Assembly: GCF_018224015.1 (NCBI RefSeq)
Contig: NZ_JAGPOT010000031.1
Coordinates: forward strand, 16,852-80,851
From: Pseudarthrobacter albicanus
Lineage (GTDB): Bacteria; Actinomycetota; Actinomycetes; Actinomycetales; Micrococcaceae
Length of the DNA stretch: 64,000 bases
Reading direction: 5' to 3'
Shown: piece by piece, positions 55,821 to 64,000 of the stretch
Layout: each line of letters opens with the position of its first letter
Numbering within the stretch: the first letter of the stretch is position 1
Translations under genes and position numbers: made by a program
Notes under the pieces: model-generated
The model's input: the letters and a program-made list of their open reading frames with translations, nothing else
What the model was told of the DNA's origin: nothing
Databases searched by the model: none

Positions 55821-57323
55821 TCATGCGCCGTGGTTGATCATGACGTGCTTGGTCCGGGAGTAATCGTCCAGGGCATACAGCGAGAGGTCGCGGCCATAGC
55901 CGGATCCCTTGAATCCGCCCCACGGAACCTCGCAAGCCAAAACCAGGTGTGAATTGACCCAGACGGTGCCGAAATCGAGTTGCTTCGGAACGCTGAGCGA
56001 GAGGCTCGAATCCCGCGTCCATACCGAGGCAGAAAGGCCGTAGGGGCTCTCGTTGGCCCGAGTAATGGCCTCTTCAGTGGAACTGAAGGACTCGACGGTG
56101 ACGACGGGGCCGAAGATTTCGTGGGTAGCAATATGCGCCCCGGCCGGTACTTTGCTGATCACTGTGGGTTCAATGAAGTAGCCGGGGCCCTCCAAGGCCG
56201 AGCCACCGATGGCCACCTGAAGACCCGCAGCCTTTGCCTCGGCAAGCGATTCCTTCACGCGTTCGAAGTGCGGGCGCGAAATCATGGGACCGATTTCCAC
56301 GTCGTCCCCTGCGCCTGGAGCGCCGACGACGAGCGTGCCGACTTCACGTACCAGGTGCTCGGTGAACTCCTCAGCCACGGACTCGTGGACGAGCACGCGG
56401 CAGGCAGCGCCGCAGTCCTGGCCGGCATTCCAGAAGCCGGCGTTTCGCACGCCGGCGGCAGCCGCGCGGAGGTCGGCATCGGGGAAGACAACAACAGGGG
56501 CCTTGCCGCCTAGTTCCAGATGGACGCGCTTGACGGACCTGCCCGCGGTCTCCGCCACTGCCTGTCCGCTGACGACGCTCCCCGTCAACGCGATGAGGGC
56601 GACATCAGGGTGTTCGGCGAGCCGCTGCCCAACGGTTCGGCCTTGTCCCGTCACGACGTTGAGAATTCCATCAGGGATGCGTCCGGCTACAAGTTCTGCC
56701 AGCTTCAGAGTCGAGAGCGGAGTCTGTTCCGAGGGCTTGAGGACGATGCTGTTTCCGGCGGCCAGGATGGGCGCGATCTTCCAAGCAGCCATCAGCAGCG
56801 GGTAGTTCCAAGGGGTGATAACGCCGACGACGCCGACGGGTTCCCTGAGGATGACCGAGGTGTGTCCGGTGGCGTAGTCGCCACCTGCCATGGACGTCAG
56901 TGTGCGGGAAGCCCCGGCCATGAACCGAAAGGTGTCGATGGTGCTGGAGACATCGTCCTCCGCGACGGTTCGCGGTTTACCGGTGTTGGCGGACTCGATG
57001 ATTTCGAATGCTTCACGGTTGGTTTCAATGATGTTGGCGATCAGGGAGAGCACCTCGGAACGTTCCTTTGGTGTCGTGGCGCCCCAGGACTTCTGGGCCG
57101 CCACGGCCGCCTCAACCGCAAGGTCCACATCCGAGGCTGTGCCGGCCTGCACGGACGCGATGACCTGCTCCGTAGTGGGGTCTACGACGTCGATGTGCCG
57201 GGTCGAGGAACCGGGAAGGAACGTTCCACCGATGAAGTGTCCGGTGGGCGGCAAAACGCTGGCGCAGCTTTGCTCCGCGGAAGAGCGTCGGACTGTGAAC
57301 TGCTCGATGCCAGTGAGTGTCAT
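55821..57323 (-). CDS. NAD-dependent aldehyde dehydrogenase (aminobutyraldehyde/betaine aldehyde type)
   Basis: A 500-residue ALDH superfamily enzyme. Motifs are VGVITPWNYPLLMAAWKIAP, the catalytic Glu in HLELGGKAP near residue 265 and the catalytic Cys in NAGQDCGAACR near residue 302. EIFGPVVTVE and the C-terminal PWGGFKGSGYGRDLS match the gamma-aminobutyraldehyde/betaine aldehyde subgroup. Next to an agmatinase-type ureohydrolase this fits oxidation of an amino- or guanidino-aldehyde. The permease gene lies 93 bp upstream, the ALO gene 28 bp downstream. Confidence 0.92.
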   Translation of the reverse strand: MTLTGIEQFTVRRSSAEQSCASVLPPTGHFIGGTFLPGSSTRHIDVVDPTTEQVIASVQAGTASDVDLAVEAAVAAQKSWGATTPKERSEVLSLIANIIETNREAFEIIESANTGKPRTVAEDDVSSTIDTFRFMAGASRTLTSMAGGDYATGHTSVILREPVGVVGVITPWNYPLLMAAWKIAPILAAGNSIVLKPSEQTPLSTLKLAELVAGRIPDGILNVVTGQGRTVGQRLAEHPDVALIALTGSVVSGQAVAETAGRSVKRVHLELGGKAPVVVFPDADLRAAAAGVRNAGFWNAGQDCGAACRVLVHESVAEEFTEHLVREVGTLVVGAPGAGDDVEIGPMISRPHFERVKESLAEAKAAGLQVAIGGSALEGPGYFIEPTVISKVPAGAHIATHEIFGPVVTVESFSSTEEAITRANESPYGLSASVWTRDSSLSLSVPKQLDFGTVWVNSHLVLACEVPWGGFKGSGYGRDLSLYALDDYSRTKHVMINHGA

Positions 57324-57416
57324 GATATTTCGCCTTGCTTTCTGCGCCGGTCTCGGCGTCGGGAGTTTATGTGGGTGGGCAGTACGCCCGTAGTGGGCGA
57401 TACGCTCGTGGTGGCG

Positions 57417-58889
57417 TTACGCCCGCGGCGCCTCAATCAGGTCAGTTGCGAATGCGGGTGACTGAAAGGGGGCCGCATCCGGATTCTTCCGGAACACGCG
57501 CGCCGCAAAGTAGTACAGGGGTGCAACGACCACCAGGCCAACTATCCAGGAGAGGTCCACGCCGTTCATCGCCGCGGCAAGGGGGCCGGTGTACATCGCT
57601 GTTGCCGAGAACGGAACCTGGATCAGTGCGCCGGCAACATAGGCTCCGATCGCAACCCAGTTGAACCTTCCGTACACCCCGCCGTCGCGTTTGAAGAAGT
57701 CTTCAACCCTGTAGTCGCCGTGCCGCAGGAGGTAGTAGTCGACCAGGTTGATGGCCGTCCAGGGAACCAGGACGTACATCAGGAAGGAGAGGAAGTTCGT
57801 GTAGAAGAAGATGAAATTGTCGCGGGCGAACAGCGCGATCAGGAGGGCGAGGGTGAAAAGGAGGACTGCCGCAATGGTCCGGGTCTTGGCGTGGGGCAAC
57901 CAGGTCGGCCTGAACGTCTGCCCGATGGTGAGGGTGCACAGGACCCCGCAGTAGAGATTCATGGCGTTCGATGCTGCAACGCCGAGGCAGAAGATTCCGA
58001 TGACTGCCATGGTCCATGGCTGGAGCAGGGCTCCCAGGCTCCCGACTATTTCGACGTTGCTGCCATCGTTGATCAGTGTCAGGGCGAGCGTTCCCACCAA
58101 GGCACCCAAGACCATCGGGAAGAGTGTTCCCAATACGCAGCCTGAGTAGGAGGCCCAGAACGCCGGGGCCGAGCCGGTGCCCTGAGGCATGTAGCGGGAG
58201 TAGTCCGAGACGTAGGGAGCGTAGGCGAGCTGCCAGAGGGCGGAGACGGAGATGGTGCCCATGAAGCCCACCCAGTTGAAGTTTCCCTGGTCCAGGAAGC
58301 TGGCCGGCAATCCGTGGACGAACAGGATCCAGACGAAGGCCAGCACCAACGCCAGACCGGCCACGATGCTCAAGAAGCGTGCATAGGCGTGGATGAGCCG
58401 GTAGCCGAAGATGGTGGCAACGACGCTCACGACGCCAATGACAATGATGCCTGCGTCAACACTGATGCCCGGGTTGACTGCGGCCAGTGCTTCGCCGCCA
58501 AAGACGAGGTTCGCCGCAAAAAACCCGACGTACATGATCACCACGATGACAACGATCAGCAGCGCCCCGTACGAACCGAACTGGCCGCGGGTCTGAATCA
58601 TCTGCGCCACGCCCAGTTGCGGGCCTTGGGCCGAATGCAGGGCCATGAAGATGCCACCGACAAGGTTCCCGATGATGATTCCGACGATGGCGGGCACAAA
58701 GCTGAGCCCAAACACCGTGGTCGCGAGTCCCCCGGTCACGATGGTCATGATCATGATGTTGGAACCGAACCAGATGGTGAAAAGGTCCCGGGCTTTTCCG
58801 TGGCGTTCGTTTGCGGGGATGGGTTGAATGGTCTTGTCCTCGAGCCGGGGCACCTCGGCCGCGACGGCGTGAGTGGGGTGAGCGCTCAT
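57417..58889 (-). CDS. NCS1-family nucleobase/cation symporter
   Basis: A 490-residue permease with 12 membrane helices of the cytosine/purine NCS1 family. Motifs are LFTIWFGSNIMIMTIVTGGL at helix 1, GNLVGGIFMALHSAQGPQLG and GQFGSYGALL, and PWTAINLVDYYLLRHGDYRV. It should bring a nucleobase, hydantoin or related nitrogen compound into the cell. The start at 58889 is where the family begins. A 7-codon ORF overlaps it as ATGA. An 18-bp palindrome lies 135 bp upstream and is shared with the pucR promoter. Confidence 0.9.
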   Translation of the reverse strand: MSAHPTHAVAAEVPRLEDKTIQPIPANERHGKARDLFTIWFGSNIMIMTIVTGGLATTVFGLSFVPAIVGIIIGNLVGGIFMALHSAQGPQLGVAQMIQTRGQFGSYGALLIVVIVVIMYVGFFAANLVFGGEALAAVNPGISVDAGIIVIGVVSVVATIFGYRLIHAYARFLSIVAGLALVLAFVWILFVHGLPASFLDQGNFNWVGFMGTISVSALWQLAYAPYVSDYSRYMPQGTGSAPAFWASYSGCVLGTLFPMVLGALVGTLALTLINDGSNVEIVGSLGALLQPWTMAVIGIFCLGVAASNAMNLYCGVLCTLTIGQTFRPTWLPHAKTRTIAAVLLFTLALLIALFARDNFIFFYTNFLSFLMYVLVPWTAINLVDYYLLRHGDYRVEDFFKRDGGVYGRFNWVAIGAYVAGALIQVPFSATAMYTGPLAAAMNGVDLSWIVGLVVVAPLYYFAARVFRKNPDAAPFQSPAFATDLIEAPRA

Positions 58890-58909
58890 GATGCGTTCCA
58901 GGAGTTCAT
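58886..58909 (-). other. Seven-codon ORF overlapping the permease start
   Basis: ATG 58909 with AAGAGG five bases upstream encodes MNSWNAS and stops at TGA 58886-58888, which overlaps the permease ATG. It has a better ribosome-binding site than the permease itself, so it could be a coupling leader peptide. Confidence 0.35.
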
Positions 58910-59023
58910 GGGAACCTCTTTGTTCTGTCCCGGCGCTTCGTCGAGCACGGGATCTGATGTACCAATCATTCGTGACTTTTGTCACAGGGGAAATCCGGCG
59001 ATTGAATAGTTGCCGTAAACCTG

Positions 59024-59041
59024 TTCATACATATGTACGAA
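59024..59041. promoter_or_regulatory. Palindromic operator upstream of the permease gene
   Basis: TTCATACATATGTACGAA is an 18-bp palindrome with one mismatched pair. Its core ATACATATGTA resembles the palindrome in front of pucR (60224-60241, core ATACATGTGTA). It lies in the gap between the ureohydrolase stop (59070) and the permease start. Confidence 0.55.
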
Positions 59042-59069
59042 TCAGGCGCGATTGCTCAGCAGTTGTGGC

Positions 59070-60074
59070 TCAAACGGTGGCCGCTTGCAGCTCCCGGGCG
59101 ACGTTGGCGGAGGCCTTGCTGCGGTTCACCATCAGGGCGAGGAGGTCGAAGACCAGGGTCGCTGCGGCGACTGTGGTGATGTCTGCGTGGTCGTAGGCCG
59201 GAGCGACCTCAACGACGTCGGCGCCCACGATGTTGATGCCGTTCAGTCCGCGGAGCAGCGCCAGCAGCTCGCGGGAGTGGAGCCCGCCCATTTCCGGAGT
59301 GCCGGTGCCCGGCGCGTAGGACGGGTCCAGGACATCGATGTCGATGGAGACATAGACCGGGGTGTCGCCCAGCCGCTCCTTGACGCGCTGGATCGCGGCC
59401 GGAACCCCGATCACGTCCAGGTCAGAGCAGCGGATGATCTGGAAGCCGAACTCGTGGTCGCGGAGGAAGTCGTTACGGTCGTAAACCGGGCCGCGGATGC
59501 CCACGTGCATCGACTTGTCTTCGACGAGAAGGCCTTCTTCGAAGGCCCGGCGGAAGATGGTTCCGTGCGTGACCGGCTGGTCGAAATAGGTGTCCCATGT
59601 GTCCAGGTGTGCGTCGAAATGGAGCAGGGCCACCGGGCCGTGGACCTTGTTCAATGCCCGCAGCATCGGGAGCGCGATCGTGTGGTCGCCGCCGATGGAG
59701 ATGAGCTTCTTGCCGGAGTCGGCGTCGCCGAGGAGCGGGAGGGCCTGCTCCTCGATCTCGCGGACTGCGCGGGCGATGTCGTAGGGGGTGCAGGCGATGT
59801 CGCCGGCGTCTACAACCTGGGCTTCGTACACGGGCTCGACGTCGAGCTCGGGGTGGTAGCCGGGGCGAAGGAGCCGCGACGCTTCACGGACAGCAGCCGG
59901 ACCGAAGCGGGCGCCCGGGCGGTAGGAGGTACCGCCGTCGAACGGGACACCGACAATCGCAATGTCGTAGTCCGGGACACGGTCGATCTGAGGAAGCCGG
60001 GCGAAGGTGCCCAGGCCCGCGTAGCGGGGGACCTTGGTTGCGTCGACGGGGCCGATTGGCTTGTGCGTGGTCAT
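59070..60074 (-). CDS. Agmatinase-type ureohydrolase
   Basis: A 334-residue arginase/agmatinase superfamily enzyme that splits a guanidino group into urea and an amine. Metal ligands are in GGDHTIALP, in HFDAHLDTWD (DAHxD) and in SIDIDVLDPSYAPGTGTPEMGG near residue 240. GVPFDGGTSYRPGARFGP at the N-terminus matches agmatinase, guanidinobutyrase and guanidinopropionase, which cannot be told apart from sequence alone. ATG 60074 has GGAGG ten bases upstream. It is the first gene of the minus-strand island operon and diverges from pucR across 209 bp. Confidence 0.9.
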   Translation of the reverse strand: MTTHKPIGPVDATKVPRYAGLGTFARLPQIDRVPDYDIAIVGVPFDGGTSYRPGARFGPAAVREASRLLRPGYHPELDVEPVYEAQVVDAGDIACTPYDIARAVREIEEQALPLLGDADSGKKLISIGGDHTIALPMLRALNKVHGPVALLHFDAHLDTWDTYFDQPVTHGTIFRRAFEEGLLVEDKSMHVGIRGPVYDRNDFLRDHEFGFQIIRCSDLDVIGVPAAIQRVKERLGDTPVYVSIDIDVLDPSYAPGTGTPEMGGLHSRELLALLRGLNGINIVGADVVEVAPAYDHADITTVAAATLVFDLLALMVNRSKASANVARELQAATV

Positions 60075-60201
60075 GACAGGGATCCTCCAGTTGTTTTGGT
60101 TTCAGCCGGCCTGGCAGGTTCTTCTCCGTGCTGAGCTCCTGCGCCGGTTGAGGTCTACGCCTTAACTATTAGTGATCGGCGTCACGCGGTACATGCGCAG
60201 A

Positions 60202-60241
60202 TTGACTACAAATGACGGAAGGGCTTATACATGTGTATAAG
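60202..60241 (+). promoter_or_regulatory. pucR promoter with overlapping palindromic operator
   Basis: CTTATACATGTGTATAAG (60224-60241) has perfect 8-bp arms around TG. A sigma70-like pair lies on it: -35 TTGACT at 60202-60207 and -10 TATACA at 60226-60231 with an 18-bp spacer. A regulator bound to the palindrome would block or contact polymerase. Autoregulation by PucR is the simplest reading. Confidence 0.6.
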
Positions 60242-60283
60242 CGGCTTGGGGGTGGCCTCCGGACTCATGAACAGGAACCACGC

Positions 60284-61828
60284 ATGGCGATCACCGTGGC
60301 CGAACTGCTGGCCGAACCCCAGCTGGGCCTGACCCTCCTGGCGGGCTCCGCCGGCCTGGGCAACCGGGTCACCTGGGCCCACACTTCCGACCTCCCGCGC
60401 CTGTGGGAATGGATCACGGGCGGCGAGCTCATGATGACCAACGGGCTCTCCATTCCGGCGGATCCCGAGGGTCAGGTTGAGCTTGCCGAGGCACTGGTCA
60501 ACGCAGGTGCCAGTGCCCTGGCGATCGGCGAGCAGATGCATGCCCCTGAGCTCCTTCCCCAGTTCCTCGAAGCCTGTGACCGCCTGCCGCTGCCGGTCAT
60601 CAACATCCCCTACCCGCTTCCGTTCATCGCCATCGCACGTTCGGTCGCTGAGTCTTCGCTGCTTGAGGAGTCCCGCAGACTGCGTCAGACGGCCCGTATC
60701 TATGACCTGCTGCGGCTGGCGGGGCCATCTGACGACCACTGGCTCAGTCTGATCCTGGGCATCGAAGCTGAACTCGACGCCAGCCTCTTCGTGGTTGATC
60801 GACGGTGCCTGCATGCCTGGCATCCCGGAGGCCAGTCGTTGCCGCCGGACCTAAGGCAGCAACTTGAACCGCTGACCAGCAAGTCACCGGTGGCCAGCAA
60901 GAAGTTCCAGTGGCACCGTTTGGGGGAAAGTCACCTTCTCATGATGGATATTCCGACTCACGCCAATGCGCTTCTGGTGGTGCTGCCGAAATCCGAGCCG
61001 CTCCCGGATGCGGTGGTGCTGCTCCATGCGGCCACAGTCCTTGGACTGGAGCTGTCACGGACGGTGCTGTCCCTCGAGAACCAGCGCCGGCTGGGTGCGG
61101 AGTTCCTAGTGCAGGCCTTCGACGGGCGCCTGGGCATCGCCGATATTGAAAGCCGGCTGCCTGAGTTCGGGATTTCGACACGGGAATTCCTCATCATCTC
61201 TATGTCCAGCGACGACGGTGAGCGCCTGGCAGGGATCCACGTTGATCTTTGGCGGCACGGCTATCCATCGGCGTCCCAGCGCAGGTTCAATACATTGCAC
61301 TTGGCTGTCGCCTCAGACTGCACCGGCGATCTGCTGCGTCATACCGTCCCCCCGGACGTGAGGATCGGGATCAGCCGGCCTTCCGCGGCCGCTGGTGTGC
61401 AGAGAGCTCTTCAGGAATCGATGTGGGCACTTGGGACGGCATCAAGCACCGGAGAGCGGTTGGTCCGCTATGCCGAGGGACCCTCGTGGCTGGGGCTCAC
61501 CAGCTTTGAGGAAGGCAACGCACTGGTCCAGCGGCTCCTCGGACCCATTTTCGAGTACGAACAGGGAGAAAACGGGGACCTCATCGTCACGCTGAAGACG
61601 TTCCTTAACATGCAACGGTCCTGGCAGAAAACGGCGGCGGCCCTGTTCGCGCATCGGCAGACCATCATCTATCGCATCCGGAAGATCAGTGAGCTGACAG
61701 GCCTTGATATGACCGAAACCTCCACGCTGGCGCAACTGTGGTTTGCCCTGCAGATCCACGAAGCCATGGACCTCCAGGGCAATCCGCGGCGTCTGCCGAC
61801 GGCAGAGGTCAGCACTCCGGAACGTTGA
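60284..61828 (+). CDS. PucR-family transcriptional regulator
   Basis: A 514-residue activator-type regulator. An N-terminal PucR domain ([20 protein letters not shown], then [20 protein letters not shown]) binds the effector. The middle GGDEF-like region and a C-terminal PucR helix-turn-helix ([20 protein letters not shown]) bind DNA. PucR relatives control purine, guanidine, GABA or hydantoin use. The ATG at 60284 is preferred to ATG 60212, since homology begins at MAITV and the palindrome would otherwise lie inside the gene. It faces the eight-gene operon, its probable target. It ends 20 bp inside the convergent sdaA gene. Confidence 0.92.
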   Translation: MAITVAELLAEPQLGLTLLAGSAGLGNRVTWAHTSDLPRLWEWITGGELMMTNGLSIPADPEGQVELAEALVNAGASALAIGEQMHAPELLPQFLEACDRLPLPVINIPYPLPFIAIARSVAESSLLEESRRLRQTARIYDLLRLAGPSDDHWLSLILGIEAELDASLFVVDRRCLHAWHPGGQSLPPDLRQQLEPLTSKSPVASKKFQWHRLGESHLLMMDIPTHANALLVVLPKSEPLPDAVVLLHAATVLGLELSRTVLSLENQRRLGAEFLVQAFDGRLGIADIESRLPEFGISTREFLIISMSSDDGERLAGIHVDLWRHGYPSASQRRFNTLHLAVASDCTGDLLRHTVPPDVRIGISRPSAAAGVQRALQESMWALGTASSTGERLVRYAEGPSWLGLTSFEEGNALVQRLLGPIFEYEQGENGDLIVTLKTFLNMQRSWQKTAAALFAHRQTIIYRIRKISELTGLDMTETSTLAQLWFALQIHEAMDLQGNPRRLPTAEVSTPER

Positions 61829-63206
61829 CGGCGAGGCCGCCCATGGCTGTTTCCTTGTACTTGGAGGACATGTCCTTGCCGGTTTCGCGCATGGTCACGA
61901 TGACCTCGTCGAGGGAGACCCGGTGCGAGCCGTCGCCCCAGAGCGCCATTTTGGCGGCGTTGATGGCCTTCGCGGCGGCGATCGCGTTGCGTTCGATGCA
62001 GGGGATCTGGACGAGCCCGCCGATCGGGTCGCAGGTCAGGCCCAGGTTGTGTTCCATCGCGATTTCCGCGGCGTTCTCCACCTGCGCGGGCGTGCCGCCC
62101 ATGACCTCGGCCAGGCCGGCCGCGGCCATCGAGGAGGCCGAGCCGACCTCGCCCTGGCAGCCGACCTCGGCGCCGGAGATGGATGCCTGTTCCTTGTACA
62201 GCACCCCGACGGCGGCGGCGGTCAGCAGGAATTTGACCACGACGTCGTCGCGGTCGGCCTGGCTGGCCTGGTCCATGCCGGGGGCGAAGTGCAGGGCGTA
62301 GTAGAGCACGGCGGGGATGATGCCCGCGGCACCGTTGGTCGGAGCGGTGACAACCCGGCCGCCGGACGCGTTCTCCTCGTTCACTGCCAGGGCGATCAGG
62401 TTCACCCATTCCTGCCAGTACATCGGGTCGTGGCCCTTGTCCTCCTTGAGCAGGCGCTCGTGCCAGTCGGGGGCCCGGCGGCGGACCTTCAGCCCGCCGG
62501 GGAGCAGGCCCGTCCGCTTGAGGCTGACGTCCACGCAGCCTTCCATGACGGAGTAGATGTGCAGCAGCCCGTCCCGGATCCCGGCCTCGGTGCGGGAGGC
62601 GCGTTCGTTGACGAGCATGACCTGCCCGATGGACAGGCCCCGGGCGGCGCAGTGGTCCAGGAGTTCCGCGGCGGTGCGGAACGGCAGCGGCAGTTCCTGC
62701 TTGGATTCGTCGAGTTCCTTCTGGGCCGCGTCTTCCTCGCCGTCGCGGATGATGAAGCCGCCGCCGACGGAGAAGAACGTCGCGCTGTGCAGGGTCCCGC
62801 CGCCGGCGTCGGAGACCGTGAAAGTCATCCCGTTGGTGTGCCGCGGGAGCACGGTCAGGGGGTGCAGGACCATATCGGATTCCCCGTAGTGCAGGGGAAC
62901 CTCACCGGCCAGGTTCAGGATGCCGGTTTCGGCGATGGTGGCCAGCCGCTCTTCCACTTCCTCGGGGAGGATCAGCTCGGGGTGGTAGCCTTCCAGTCCC
63001 AGCAGGATCGCGGTCATCGTGCCGTGCCCGCGGCCGGTGGCGGCGAGGGACCCGTAAAGGTCAACGCGCAGCGACGCCACCCGGTCCAGGTTTCCGGTCG
63101 CCTTGAGCTCCTCGGCGAACACCGCGGCGGCCCGCATCGGGCCCACCGTGTGCGAACTGGATGGTCCTATTCCGATGGAAAACAAATCAAAGACTCCAAC
63201 GGCCAT
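61809..63206 (-). CDS. sdaA: L-serine ammonia-lyase (iron-sulfur, single chain)
   Basis: A 465-residue single-chain L-serine dehydratase that turns serine into pyruvate and ammonia. The N-terminal beta domain starts [20 protein letters not shown]. The alpha domain has [17 protein letters not shown] and the cluster cysteines in [29 protein letters not shown] and the last residue region NVPEC. glyA lies upstream on the same strand, 169 bp away, so glycine-serine-pyruvate flow is encoded together. A damaged copy of its end is at 48566. Confidence 0.96.
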   Translation of the reverse strand: MAVGVFDLFSIGIGPSSSHTVGPMRAAAVFAEELKATGNLDRVASLRVDLYGSLAATGRGHGTMTAILLGLEGYHPELILPEEVEERLATIAETGILNLAGEVPLHYGESDMVLHPLTVLPRHTNGMTFTVSDAGGGTLHSATFFSVGGGFIIRDGEEDAAQKELDESKQELPLPFRTAAELLDHCAARGLSIGQVMLVNERASRTEAGIRDGLLHIYSVMEGCVDVSLKRTGLLPGGLKVRRRAPDWHERLLKEDKGHDPMYWQEWVNLIALAVNEENASGGRVVTAPTNGAAGIIPAVLYYALHFAPGMDQASQADRDDVVVKFLLTAAAVGVLYKEQASISGAEVGCQGEVGSASSMAAAGLAEVMGGTPAQVENAAEIAMEHNLGLTCDPIGGLVQIPCIERNAIAAAKAINAAKMALWGDGSHRVSLDEVIVTMRETGKDMSSKYKETAMGGLAVNVPEC

Positions 63207-63299
63207 GTGCGTTTCCTAACTAGGTCTTGCTGTGGCCCGGCAGATGGTTCTGCCGGTAGGCGGTGCGTCCGCCGGTGGGCGCGGCAGCACTGCCGGATG

Positions 63300-63342
63300 C
63301 ACGACGCCGGGCGGCAGCTGGTGGCGGCGGCCCGGCGTCGTG
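63300..63342. promoter_or_regulatory. 13-bp inverted repeat between glyA and sdaA
   Basis: CACGACGCCGGGC (63300-63312) is matched exactly by GCCCGGCGTCGTG (63330-63342) across 17 bases. It starts 34 bp after the glyA stop. It could terminate glyA, or form a leader structure for sdaA, whose start is 94 bp further on. Confidence 0.55.
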
Positions 63343-63375
63343 ATCTGTATTGCTACTACTTCTGTAATACGTCCC

Positions 63376-64000
63376 TTAGGCGAGGTTCGCAACCGAGGGG
63401 TAGAGCGGGTGGGCGGCGGCGAGGGCCTCGACCCGGGCGCGGAGGCCGGTCAGGTCGGTGCCGGCGTCGGCGGTCAGTGCTTCGGCGATGATGTCCGCGA
63501 CTTCATGGAACGCCGCTTCGCCGAAGCCGCGGGTGGCCAGCGCGGGGGTGCCGATCCGCAGCCCGGAGGTGACCATGGGCGGGCGCGGGTCGAACGGGAC
63601 GGCGTTGCGGTTGACGGTGATGTCGATCGCGGCGAGGCGGTCCTCGGCCTCCTGGCCGTCCAGTTCGCAGTCGCGCAGGTCCACCAGGACCAGGTGCACG
63701 TCGGTGCCGCCGGAGATCACGTTGATCCCCTGGGCGGTGACGTCCGGCCGGACCAGGCGGTCGGCCAGGATCCGGGCGCCGGCCAGGACACGTTCCTGGC
63801 GTTCCCTGAACTCCGGGGATGCCGCGATCTTGAAGGCCACGGCCTTCCCGGCGATGACGTGTTCCAGCGGGCCGCCCTGCTGGCCCGGGAACACCGCGGA
63901 GTTGATCTTCTTCGCGATGTCCGCGTCGTTGGACAGGATGATCCCGCCGCGCGGACCGGCGAGGGTCTTGTGCGTCGTGGACGTCGTGACGTGGGCGTGC
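63376..64000 (-). CDS. glyA: Serine hydroxymethyltransferase, 5' part beyond window
   Basis: The C-terminal 207 residues of SHMT, which interconverts serine and glycine with tetrahydrofolate and PLP. The visible part begins [19 protein letters not shown], which contains the PLP-binding Lys in [12 protein letters not shown]. It continues through [40 protein letters not shown] and [20 protein letters not shown], and ends [10 protein letters not shown]. The frame is open to the window edge. A deleted near-identical copy is at 48694-49125. Confidence 0.97.
   Translation of the reverse strand, partial: HAHVTTSTTHKTLAGPRGGIILSNDADIAKKINSAVFPGQQGGPLEHVIAGKAVAFKIAASPEFRERQERVLAGARILADRLVRPDVTAQGINVISGGTDVHLVLVDLRDCELDGQEAEDRLAAIDITVNRNAVPFDPRPPMVTSGLRIGTPALATRGFGEAAFHEVADIIAEALTADAGTDLTGLRARVEALAAAHPLYPSVANLA

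Overview
The window looks like a chromosomal segment of a high-GC Gram-positive actinobacterium of the Arthrobacter/Pseudarthrobacter type (Micrococcales). The evidence is the high GC content, frequent GTG/TTG starts behind good Shine-Dalgarno sites, the actinobacterial families present (DUF3027, DUF3263, LytR_C, WXG100, an XPB-type helicase pair, a Gly-Met-tailed GroEL under CIRCE control, Ku) and c-di-AMP (ydaO-type) riboswitches in front of cell-wall hydrolase genes. The assignment is inference from gene content; no rRNA is present. I saw no tRNA, rRNA or CRISPR array.

Layout. 1-5.8 kb: two tandem membrane-protein paralogs separated by a strong hairpin, a GH38 alpha-mannosidase and fdhD. 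5.8-8.9 kb: a debris zone with a frameshifted hypothetical gene, a RibD/DHFR-like C-terminal fragment, two small proteins and the first ~38 codons of a formaldehyde dehydrogenase gene. 8.9-15.3 kb: glycogen-debranching-type enzyme, a family-4 glycosyltransferase and clpC. 15.3-18.8 kb: a second decay zone with resolvase, IS110, ISAs1 and IstB/TniB-like remnants, a broken ligD, and an intact ku. 19-25.5 kb: a moeA-DUF6457-mobA cluster, an HNH endonuclease, NlpC/P60 and M23 wall hydrolases each behind a c-di-AMP riboswitch, and a DtxR-type regulator. 25.9-48.6 kb: mostly conserved housekeeping genes (serC, MFS exporter, csp genes, helicase pair, two-component system, WXG100, RNase HI fusion, groEL, a lipoprotein, uracil-DNA glycosylase, siderophore-interacting protein, ThrE-type exporter, FemABX, TspO), with a 32/41-nt repeat family between rnhA and groEL.

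48.6-64 kb: the most interesting part. Eight genes on the minus strand (agmatinase-type ureohydrolase, NCS1 permease, aldehyde dehydrogenase, ALO-type FAD oxidase, SDR, NAD-dependent epimerase, CE4 deacetylase, APC permease) face a PucR-family regulator. Two related 18-bp palindromes sit in front of the permease and pucR. The block lies between an intact glyA/sdaA pair on the right and, on the left, a deleted, nearly sequence-identical copy of the same glyA-sdaA junction next to a truncated APC permease. I infer a horizontally acquired or recombinationally inserted catabolic island for a guanidino/amine compound. Its actual substrate cannot be read from the sequence.
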